From contig JADGAO010000213.1 in the NCBI GenBank assembly GCA_015231995.1, positions 1 to 5,427 of the forward strand: a stretch of DNA of 5,427 nucleotides. The letters are read 5' to 3'. A program made the position numbers and the translations under genes. Each line of letters starts with the position of its first letter. The stretch's first letter is position 1. Under the pieces are notes generated by a model. It made no database searches, had not been told where the DNA came from, and saw only the letters and a program-made list of their open reading frames with translations. Of this stretch, positions 1 through 5,375 are shown in pieces. Source of the DNA: Nitrospinota bacterium (lineage in GTDB: Bacteria > Nitrospinota_A > UBA7883 > JACRLM01).

Positions 1-23
1 ATGATGGGTTAATGTGATGTACC

Positions 24-60
24 GCCAGCGTCCCGCTGGCATGCCAACACTATGATGGCA
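24..60. repeat. Tandem intergenic hairpins (palindromic repeat)
   Basis: Positions 24-30 (GCCAGCG) and 34-40 (CGCTGGC) form a perfect 7-bp stem around a 3-nt loop. A second, smaller inverted repeat follows directly: TGCCA at 42-46 and TGGCA at 56-60, with a 9-nt loop. No reading frame of note covers them. The first palindrome resembles, from memory, short GC-rich intergenic palindromes scattered through many bacterial genomes; I cannot count copies here. They could also fold in a long metG read-through transcript, but no T-tract follows on either strand. Confidence 0.5.
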
Positions 61-70
61 CAAAGCAATC

Positions 71-91
71 GGGCAACCGCAGGGGCTACCC
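71..91. repeat. Imperfect GC-rich hairpin, possible degraded repeat
   Basis: GGGCAACC at 71-78 faces GGCTACCC at 84-91 across a 5-nt loop, with six of eight positions paired. The layout (GGG outside, short loop) resembles the hairpins at the right end of the window, so it may be an eroded relative. This is visual only and could be chance in GC-rich sequence. Confidence 0.25.
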
Positions 92-98
92 AACCTCT

Positions 99-135
99 AC
101 CCTCTCTATTGACGGGAAAGGGCAGAGTGGAGTGG
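99..135 (-). repeat. Diverged copy A of CCCTC-type intergenic repeat
   Basis: Read on the minus strand, this segment runs CC-ACTC-CACTCTGCCC, then CCCTTTC, a loop, and GAGAGGGT. That is the same order of blocks as copy B at 160-206, but degraded. Its stem is CCCTCTC at 100-106 against GAAAGGG at 116-122, one position being a wobble on the minus strand. Together with copy B it makes a spaced inverted pair with an AT-rich centre at about 136-155. Similarity was judged by eye. Confidence 0.4.
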
Positions 136-159
136 TATAAATAATTTCTTTCACAAACC

Positions 160-206
160 CCTCACCCCGCCCTTCGGGCCGACCCTCTCCCGCAAGGGGC
201 GAGGGT
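160..206 (+). repeat. Copy B of CCCTC-type repeat with two hairpins; possible metG 3' end structure
   Basis: Two stem-loops lie in tandem: GCCC-TTC-GGGC at 169-179, and CCCTC-TCCC (183-191) with loop GCAA (192-195) and GGGG-C-GAGGG (196-205, one bulged C). The block resembles a dispersed intergenic repeat known to me from many proteobacterial-type genomes (CCCTCACCC... TCCCGCAAGGG...GAGGG). It starts 15 bp beyond the metG stop, so the hairpins would form at the 3' end of the metG mRNA. They could stabilise it or end transcription, but no U-run follows on the minus strand, so a canonical intrinsic terminator is not supported. Confidence 0.5.
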
Positions 207-220
207 AAAGAGATGCCGCC

Positions 221-2278
221 TTACGACACCTTCAACCCGCTTCCGACTTCCCCTGCCGGGCCGATCAGCGTCAGCTTCTCACCGTCGTTGACAGCCAACA
301 ACATCCCGTTGGATTCGATCCCCATAAGCTTGCGTGGCTTTAAGTTGGCGACGATGACGATGGTCTTTCCAACCATCTCTTCCGCTGTGTAGGACTTCGC
401 TATTCCCGCAACCAGTGTGCGCGTCTCGCCGCCCACGTCTATGGAAAGCTTCAACAGTTTGTCCGCCTTGGCGACGCGCTCTGCGGTTAAAACCTTCGCG
501 GTGCGAAGCTGGATTTTGGCGAAGTCGTCATACTCTATCTGCCCGGTGGACGCTGGCGGAGCGGCGTCTTCACCATGTTTTGTAAGATGCGAATGCGTGG
601 GAGCAGGCGCTTTCACAGCCGTCTCCCCTTTTTGTTTTGCCGATTCCATTACCTTCTCCACAGCTTTCATATCCACACGATCCATCAGGCGCTCGAACTG
701 GCCGATTTCGTGGTTTGCAAGAAGGTTGGTTGGATAGTCGCTTATATGGCTCCACTCACGCGGTTCCAATTTAAGTATGCGCTCAACTTTCTCGGCGAAG
801 GCTGGCACGATGGGTTTCAAGTAGAACGTGATGAAACGAAATGCGAGGATTCCCGTCGTTAAAACCGTTCTCAGCTTTTCTGGGTCGTTTTTCAAATCCC
901 ACGGTTTGTTATCATCAATATAGGCATTCGCTTTATCCGCAAGCTGGCATACTCTCTTGACTACAAGGGCGAAATCGCAAGCTTCATAGTCGTTGCGGAT
1001 AGTTTCGCCAGCTCGCAGTATTTCCAATATCAGTTCGTTGTCATTCCCAAGAACGGCCAATTTATTGCCAAGGCCAGCCTTGTTCATAATCGTTATCGTC
1101 CTCGACCCCAAATTCGCCACCTTGTTCACAAGCTCGGCGTTGACGCGGAAGACGAAGTCCTGAAAGCTCAAATCCAGGTCGTCCACGGAGTTCTTTAGCT
1201 TGCTGGCGTAGTAATAACGCAACAGCTCGGTGTTTATGTTGGCGGAGAAATCTTTCGCGTTGACGAACGTCCCGCGCGACTTGGACATCTTCTCGCCGTT
1301 TATCGTCAGGAACCCGTGGACGTGTATTTTGTCCGGTATTTTTATCCCCGCCCCGGTGAGCATCGGTATCCAGAAAAGAGTGTGGAAATATACGATGTCC
1401 TTGCCGATAAAATGATGGACCTCGCCGCCGTCCCCGCCCCAAACTTCTTCGAGCTTACGGCCATTTTTTTCAGCCCAGTTTTTCGCGGAAGCAAGGTACC
1501 CGATGGGCGCATCGAGCCAGACGTAGAAATACTTGTCTTCCTCGCCGGGAATTTTGAAGCCGAAATACGGCCCGTCGCGGGAGATGTCCCACTCTTTCAA
1601 ACCTTCCTTCATCCATGTGGCGAGGAAGTTTTTTATCTCCGGCTGAAGCGCGTCGCCAGCCATGAACTTCTCAAGCTCCGGGGTGAAATCGGAGACGCGG
1701 AAGAAAAGATGACGCGAAACTTTCCGGGTTGGGGCGGAACCGCACACCGAGCATTTCGGCTCTTTAAGCTCGGTAGAGGCGTAATGCGCCCCGCACACGT
1801 CGCACGAATCGCCATACTGATCCGGCGCGGAACATTTGGGGCATATCCCGCGCACGAACCTGTCGGGCAGGAACATCTTGTCGTTTTCGCAATACGCCTG
1901 CTCCACGTCGCGGTTTGCAATATGTCCACCCTCTTTTAGTTCAAGGTAAACCTTCTCGGCAAGCTCACGGTTCTCCGTGGAGTTTGTGGAATGATAGTTG
2001 TCGAAATTTATATGGAAATCGCGAAAATCCGCCTGATGCTCCGCCTGATATTTTTCGATAATTTTTTCCGGCGTCGTACCCTCGGCCTTGGCGCGGATCA
2101 TTATCGGCGCGCCATGAGTGTCGTCGGCGCAGAAATAGAGGCACTCGTTCCCCATCATTTTCTGGAACCGGACGAATATGTCCGTCTGTATATATTCGAC
2201 AAGATGTCCAAGATGGATCGAACCGTTGGCGTATGGAAGAGCGGCTGTAACCGCCATTTTTCTTTTTTTAAGGGGCAT
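221..2278 (-). CDS. metG: Methionyl-tRNA synthetase (MetRS) with C-terminal tRNA-binding domain
   Basis: Charges tRNA-Met with methionine in the cytoplasm (class I synthetase). With the start chosen here it has 685 residues, close to the 677 of E. coli MetRS. The HIGH-type signature HLGH is at about 22-25 and KMSKS at 330-334. A zinc-knuckle insert carries CPKC (146-149) and CDVC (159-162); a third pair, CSVC (176-179), and Cys130 suggest a second knuckle. Trp460 in NKPW sits where the anticodon-binding tryptophan (W461 in E. coli) is expected. An Ala/Pro-rich linker (about 550-580) leads to an EMAPII/Trbp111-like OB-fold (about 582-685) that aids dimerisation and tRNA binding. The ATG at 2278 is preferred because GGAG lies 8 nt upstream. 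The longer frame to 2383 runs through promoter sequence and has no synthetase-like residues; an ATG at 2257 has no good ribosome site. It stands alone and points away from the cytochrome operon. Confidence 0.97.
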   Translation of the reverse strand: MPLKKRKMAVTAALPYANGSIHLGHLVEYIQTDIFVRFQKMMGNECLYFCADDTHGAPIMIRAKAEGTTPEKIIEKYQAEHQADFRDFHINFDNYHSTNSTENRELAEKVYLELKEGGHIANRDVEQAYCENDKMFLPDRFVRGICPKCSAPDQYGDSCDVCGAHYASTELKEPKCSVCGSAPTRKVSRHLFFRVSDFTPELEKFMAGDALQPEIKNFLATWMKEGLKEWDISRDGPYFGFKIPGEEDKYFYVWLDAPIGYLASAKNWAEKNGRKLEEVWGGDGGEVHHFIGKDIVYFHTLFWIPMLTGAGIKIPDKIHVHGFLTINGEKMSKSRGTFVNAKDFSANINTELLRYYYASKLKNSVDDLDLSFQDFVFRVNAELVNKVANLGSRTITIMNKAGLGNKLAVLGNDNELILEILRAGETIRNDYEACDFALVVKRVCQLADKANAYIDDNKPWDLKNDPEKLRTVLTTGILAFRFITFYLKPIVPAFAEKVERILKLEPREWSHISDYPTNLLANHEIGQFERLMDRVDMKAVEKVMESAKQKGETAVKAPAPTHSHLTKHGEDAAPPASTGQIEYDDFAKIQLRTAKVLTAERVAKADKLLKLSIDVGGETRTLVAGIAKSYTAEEMVGKTIVIVANLKPRKLMGIESNGMLLAVNDGEKLTLIGPAGEVGSGLKVS

Positions 2279-2286
2279 CTTTTCGA

Positions 2287-2290
2287 CTCC
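2287..2290 (-). promoter_or_regulatory. Ribosome binding site deciding the metG start
   Basis: GGAG on the minus strand, 8 nt before the ATG at 2278. It supports that start over the upstream in-frame ATG at 2383 and the downstream ATG at 2257, neither of which has a comparable site. Confidence 0.65.
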
Positions 2291-2318
2291 AAAGGCATCA
2301 AAGTTAAAGCGAGCGGTA

Positions 2319-2327
2319 ATTGTAACA
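2319..2327 (-). promoter_or_regulatory. Candidate extended -10 promoter for metG
   Basis: On the minus strand the segment reads TGTTACAAT, a TGn-TACAAT extended -10 with one mismatch to TATAAT. No convincing -35 hexamer lies 16-18 bp upstream, which extended -10 promoters tolerate. Transcription would begin near 2312 and give a leader of about 34 nt before the metG ATG. Prediction by eye only. Confidence 0.4.
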
Positions 2328-2350
2328 CGGCGGGGAACAGACGGTTGGGA

Positions 2351-2379
2351 TTGACAAGCCAGCGACTTGCTTTGATAAT
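2351..2379 (+). promoter_or_regulatory. Sigma70-type promoter for the cytochrome bc operon
   Basis: A perfect -35 hexamer TTGACA (2351-2356) and a -10 hexamer GATAAT (2374-2379, one mismatch) are separated by exactly 17 bp. Start of transcription is expected near 2386, giving a leader of about 75 nt before the GTG at 2460. It is the only strong-looking promoter facing the four-gene operon, which implies substantial housekeeping-type expression. A short inverted repeat CAAG/CTTG lies in the spacer, but I see no recognised operator. Confidence 0.65.
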
Positions 2380-2390
2380 CCATCCATACG

Positions 2391-2409
2391 CCGTCGGGTT
2401 ATCCGGCGG
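2391..2409 (+). other. Stem-loop in the operon leader
   Basis: CCGTCGG (2391-2397) pairs with CCGGCGG (2403-2409) around a 5-nt loop, seven pairs with one G-U wobble. It would form within the first 25 nt of the predicted transcript, where 5' hairpins often protect mRNA from decay. There is no T-run after it, so attenuation is not indicated, and it does not cover the ribosome site. Confidence 0.35.
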
Positions 2410-2445
2410 TTAGCTTGGCGGTTTGCTTCCTTGCGCGCTGTTTAG

Positions 2446-2450
2446 GGAGG
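2446..2450 (+). promoter_or_regulatory. Ribosome binding site deciding the pentaheme cytochrome start
   Basis: GGAGG within AGGGAGGGGG, 9 nt ahead of the GTG at 2460. The frame is open further upstream to a TTG at 2415, but that start lacks a ribosome site and would put 15 extra residues before a well-formed signal peptide. Confidence 0.7.
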
Positions 2451-2459
2451 GGGCGTTCG

Positions 2460-3632
2460 GTGAGAGGTTTCCGGTTTTTTCTCGCGGCCACGCTGTCGGC
2501 AGTATGCCTTCTTGCGCCATCCGTCCCTTCCATGGCTCAACCTGCGGCTGACACTATAAAGATAAACGAGAAAGGTTTCACCTCCAGCGAAACCTGCGGC
2601 AAATGCCACACAGGCATCCACGAGTTGTGGAAAAGCTCCATGCACGCGCAGTCGGTGACAGACCCCATCTTCCGCGCCTCGTACATGGAGGCTTATTTAA
2701 AAAGCGGCGGCGAAGCGGCCAAGCTGTGCCTGCGATGCCATGCCCCAGCCTTGAAAATGACCAAAGGCGCCAACCCGGACATATTCGCCACGTCGGACGG
2801 GATAACCTGCGACTTCTGCCATAGCGTCAAGGACGTGGACTTGAAAAAACCGTCCGACCCGTTCGTTGTGGACGCCGGGCTGGTCAAGTACGGCCCCAAC
2901 AAGCGCGAAGACGTAAAACAGCATAAAACCGCGCAATCGAAGGTTCATTCCGGCGCCCTCTTTTGCGCCGCCTGCCACGAGTACACGGCAAACGGCATTT
3001 CGGTGATGTCAACGTATAGCGAGTGGAAAGACAGTCTCTACTCCGAAGAGGGTAAACCCTGCCAGTATTGCCACATGCCGGAGATACCTGGCGAGATATC
3101 CAACAATGTCGTCGGCGAACGCGGCCCGAAAGTCTTCAGCCACCAGACCGCCGGTGGCCACTCGATGACGCAATTGCAAAAGGCCGTCGCCGCCAAAATT
3201 GGCCGGATCGAGCGAAGCAAGGATAAGATGACCGTCAATGTGGACATAACCAACGTCGGCTCCGGCCACCGCGTTCCCACCGGAATGCCCAGCAGGAAAC
3301 TTATCCTTTACTGCGAAGTGCGCGCGCCGGGGGGAAAGGTTTACCGCGACAAGATGGTTTACGAAAAGGCTATATTCGACAAGAACGGCGCGGAGCTGAC
3401 TTCCGACGCCGACATGATGCTAGGCGTGGGCGCGACAATCGCCAAGGATAACCGCATATTCCCCAAGGAGACACGCAAAGAGAAGTTCACGTTCTATATG
3501 CCAGAGGGGAGTAAGGCCTCTGTCTTCGTTTGGGTGGACTACCTTTACACTCCGATGATCCTGCAGGAGACGGAGATGAGAGTCGAAATGAGCAGAGATC
3601 AGGCGGAATCCGCCCCACCCTCTCCCCGATGA
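2460..3632 (+). CDS. Exported pentaheme c-type cytochrome, cytochrome c554-like
   Basis: Likely a periplasmic electron carrier serving the bc-type complex encoded directly downstream. The GTG start gives 390 residues. Residues 1-26 are a classic signal peptide (MRGFRF, hydrophobic core, cleavage after SMA). Five CXXCH heme sites follow: CGKCH 46-50, CLRCH 90-94, CDFCH 117-121, CAACH 169-173 and CQYCH 201-205. Other histidines at about 54, 62, 155, 163, 228, 234 and 270 could be distal heme ligands. The heme arrangement recalls the cytochrome c554-type multiheme fold. From about 240 to 375 there is a heme-free, beta-rich domain with the motif NVGSGHRVPTGMPSR (265-279). There is no transmembrane helix after the signal peptide, so the mature protein looks soluble or peripherally bound, unlike cytochrome c1 or f. 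It is the first gene of the operon, 22 bp before the Rieske gene. The exact family is not certain and the electron acceptor role is inferred from position. Confidence 0.88.
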   Translation: MRGFRFFLAATLSAVCLLAPSVPSMAQPAADTIKINEKGFTSSETCGKCHTGIHELWKSSMHAQSVTDPIFRASYMEAYLKSGGEAAKLCLRCHAPALKMTKGANPDIFATSDGITCDFCHSVKDVDLKKPSDPFVVDAGLVKYGPNKREDVKQHKTAQSKVHSGALFCAACHEYTANGISVMSTYSEWKDSLYSEEGKPCQYCHMPEIPGEISNNVVGERGPKVFSHQTAGGHSMTQLQKAVAAKIGRIERSKDKMTVNVDITNVGSGHRVPTGMPSRKLILYCEVRAPGGKVYRDKMVYEKAIFDKNGAELTSDADMMLGVGATIAKDNRIFPKETRKEKFTFYMPEGSKASVFVWVDYLYTPMILQETEMRVEMSRDQAESAPPSPR

Positions 3633-3654
3633 CAACTCTGGGAAAATTGACACG

Positions 3655-4110
3655 ATGACAACCGATGCGATGAGCGGGAACGAACCTACCCGGCGTGGAT
3701 TCCTCGACCTGGCGCTGGGGCTGTTGGGCGCGATTTCCGCAATCGGCGTGGTTTACCCGGTGGGGATGTACCTGTGGCCGCGTGTTGATAAAAAAGAAGG
3801 CGATGAAACCCGATCCATGAAACTTCCCGTGGGTGATGTTCCCATCGGGGAGGCGAAGTTCGTACGGTTCCTCAACAAACCTGCGGTCATCATGCGCCCG
3901 AACGAGCAGGAAATATACGCGCTGTCCGCCGTTTGCACGCATCTTGGGTGCGTGGTCAAATGGAACGACGCAGGCAAAGACCTTTTCTGCCCCTGCCACG
4001 GCGGCAAGTTCGACGTTAAGGGAAACGTGCTCGGCGGCCCCCCGCCAAAACCTCTGCCGTCGTTTACGGCGAAGATCGAAAACGAATACATAGTCGTGGC
4101 GGAGGCCTGA
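3655..4110 (+). CDS. petC: Rieske 2Fe-2S protein of a cytochrome bc/b6f-type complex
   Basis: Accepts one electron from quinol at the outer (Qo) site and passes it to a c-type cytochrome. It has 151 residues, short for the family. The N-terminus looks like an uncleaved Tat signal-anchor: TRRGFL at 12-17, then a hydrophobic segment to about 41. The cluster-binding boxes are CTHLGC (94-99) and CPCHGG (112-117). Cys94, His96, Cys112 and His115 should bind the cluster, and Cys99-Cys114 should form the disulfide. GGPPPKPLP at 127-135 matches the conserved proline loop. Box 2 reads HGGKF where high-potential proteins have HGSxY, so two hydrogen-bond donors to the cluster are missing, as in menaquinol-type proteins. 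The ATG at 3655 has only a weak ribosome site (GGGA); an ATG at 3670 is possible but less natural. Six bp separate it from the cytochrome b gene. The symbol follows b6f usage; qcrA would be equally fair. Confidence 0.93.
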   Translation: MTTDAMSGNEPTRRGFLDLALGLLGAISAIGVVYPVGMYLWPRVDKKEGDETRSMKLPVGDVPIGEAKFVRFLNKPAVIMRPNEQEIYALSAVCTHLGCVVKWNDAGKDLFCPCHGGKFDVKGNVLGGPPPKPLPSFTAKIENEYIVVAEA

Positions 4111-4116
4111 TCGCCG

Positions 4117-4818
4117 ATGGAGATGAACACGCTCGAACTTGGCCCCATTAAGATCAAAAACAGGCTCCTCATCCGCATATTCTCCGCGCTCGACGACAGG
4201 CTGGGACTGCGGGAGATACTTAACGACGAAGTGTTCGAGAAGATATCCCCCGCCTACCTTGGGCTGTGGTCCTGTTTTGGCGGAATAACCTTTTTTCTTT
4301 TCATAAACCAGGTTGTGACTGGGATGCTGGTGATGGTCTATTACCAGCCGACTATTGAACAGGCGCACGCCTCGGTGGCGCATATCATGAATGAAGTGCC
4401 GTTTGGCTGGCTTGTGCGCGGGATGCATGCGTGGGGTTCCAACCTGATGATAGTCACGATCATCATCCACATGGCCAAGATTTTCGTTCACGGCATTTAC
4501 AAAGCCCCACGGGAGCTTAACTGGGTGACTGGGGTGACTCTGCTACTTCTGACGCTGGGGCTTTCGTTCAGCGGCTACCTATTGCCCTGGACTCAGCTCG
4601 CCTACTGGGCAACCGTCGTCGGCACGGAGACGCCTGCGGCCATGCCATACGTCGGCGAATACATCCGTTTTGCGATGCGAGGCGGCGATGATATATCGCA
4701 GGTGACGTTGACGAGGTTCTTCGCCCTGCATGTGATGATAATGCCGGTGACGATAGCCGCCGTCATCGGCCTGCACATCGCCCAGATAAGGCGGCAGGGC
4801 ATAGCAGGCCCGCTGTAA
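4117..4818 (+). CDS. petB: Cytochrome b6-type subunit (N-terminal half of cytochrome b)
   Basis: Integral membrane subunit that carries two b hemes and much of the quinol/quinone sites of the bc complex. At 233 residues it is slightly longer than plant cytochrome b6 (about 215). Four membrane helices are visible at about 48-74, 105-127, 137-158 and 199-222. The heme ligands are His104 and His118 (13 residues between) and His205 and His220 (14 residues between); 14 in the second pair is the b6 pattern, whereas mitochondrial-type cytochrome b has 13. Cys53 in WSCFGG aligns with the cysteine that holds heme ci in cytochrome b6 (YCLGG). GYLLPW (153-158) and the C-terminus RRQGIAGPL match b6 closely, so the protein ends naturally and is not truncated. 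GGAGG, inside the end of the Rieske gene, lies 11 nt before the ATG at 4117, indicating coupled translation. An ATG two codons later is an alternative start. Confidence 0.93.
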   Translation: MEMNTLELGPIKIKNRLLIRIFSALDDRLGLREILNDEVFEKISPAYLGLWSCFGGITFFLFINQVVTGMLVMVYYQPTIEQAHASVAHIMNEVPFGWLVRGMHAWGSNLMIVTIIIHMAKIFVHGIYKAPRELNWVTGVTLLLLTLGLSFSGYLLPWTQLAYWATVVGTETPAAMPYVGEYIRFAMRGGDDISQVTLTRFFALHVMIMPVTIAAVIGLHIAQIRRQGIAGPL

Positions 4819-4832
4819 AACGAGGAACGGAT

Positions 4833-5321
4833 ATGGCGCATAGGACGGAATTCACGAACAAGAAAGAGTTCGAGGTCAAGGCGATCCCGATGGAGGAGAA
4901 GAAACGCCTTGTCCGCGAAGGAAAAGCCCACTGGTTCTTCCCGCATCACATCACCGAGCAGGTGGTTATCTGCGGCGTGGTGGCGATGATACTCATAACG
5001 CTCTCTACTCTTGTTCCCGCGCATCTCGGGCCTAAGGCCGACCCCTTCGACACCCCGGCGCACATCAAGCCGGAGTGGTATTTCCTTGCGGCTTTCTACA
5101 GCCTCAAGTTCGCCCAGCATCTGGAGTTTTTGGGTTCATGGGCGCCGAAAATATTGGGCATCGTTATGCAGGGGGTCGCGGTGACTCTTCTGCTTGTTGT
5201 CCCTTTCATAGACTTCGGCGGCAAAGAACGCAGGCCCTCCAAACGCCCTATCGCCATGACGCTCGGCGCGATTGGAGCGGGTATCACCATCCTTTTCTCG
5301 ATACTCGGCGCTATAAGCTGA
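4833..5321 (+). CDS. petD: Cytochrome b6f subunit IV-type protein (C-terminal half of cytochrome b)
   Basis: Completes the cytochrome b core and supplies the Qo-site loop. It has 162 residues, the usual subunit IV size. A polar N-terminal region (1-38) ends in HWFFPHHITEQ, similar to the entry to the first helix in the family. Three helices follow at about 42-63, 105-127 and 139-161. PEWY, the Qo-site signature whose Glu takes part in quinol deprotonation, is at 80-83, followed by FLAAFYSLKF. PFID (124-127) with a basic stretch up to KRP (137-139) is the usual loop before the last helix. No c-type heme domain is fused to it, unlike some Firmicute and actinobacterial versions. GAGGA lies 6 nt before the ATG and 14 bp separate it from the b6-type gene. 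It is the last gene of the operon; only 106 bp follow in the window. Confidence 0.92.
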   Translation: MAHRTEFTNKKEFEVKAIPMEEKKRLVREGKAHWFFPHHITEQVVICGVVAMILITLSTLVPAHLGPKADPFDTPAHIKPEWYFLAAFYSLKFAQHLEFLGSWAPKILGIVMQGVAVTLLLVVPFIDFGGKERRPSKRPIAMTLGAIGAGITILFSILGAIS

Positions 5322-5325
5322 CGGG

Positions 5326-5352
5326 CGCTCCGACGAGCGAATCCGCTTTTTT
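5326..5352 (+). terminator. Possible weak intrinsic terminator of the bc operon
   Basis: Just after the last stop codon, CGCTC (5326-5330) and GAGCG (5335-5339) form a 5-bp stem. The overlapping AGCG (5336-5339) and CGCT (5344-5347) form another that runs directly into a six-T tract at 5347-5352. The stems are short and mutually exclusive, so termination may be inefficient or may rest on the larger hairpins at 5376-5427. Confidence 0.4.
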
Positions 5353-5375
5353 AGATTGGCCTTCCCGTAGCTGTA

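Noticed and set aside
1..220. CRISPR array or small RNA gene in the left gene-free region
   Set aside because: The repeats are few, diverged, palindromic and unevenly spaced, with no direct repeat-spacer pattern and no clear promoter plus terminator.
1316..1939. Plus-strand frame of 207 codons inside metG
   Set aside because: It is antisense to conserved MetRS sequence and has no supporting motif or ribosome site.
2355..2369. CAAG/CTTG inverted repeat in the promoter spacer as an operator
   Set aside because: Only four bases per arm, and the 17-bp spacing is not the long spacer of MerR-type promoters; chance is likely.
2279..2383. N-terminal extension of MetRS to an ATG at 2383
   Set aside because: It has no ribosome site, overlaps the rightward promoter, and its residues do not resemble any synthetase N-terminus.
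2372..2385. FNR/CRP-like half site (TTGAT) at the operon promoter
   Set aside because: The second half reads CATCC instead of ATCAA, and the TTGAT is part of the -10 region.
3487..4491. Long minus-strand frame of 334 codons opposite the Rieske and cytochrome b genes
   Set aside because: It lies antisense to well-supported genes, has a low-complexity Arg/His-rich translation with no recognisable motif, and is a by-product of GC-rich codon use.
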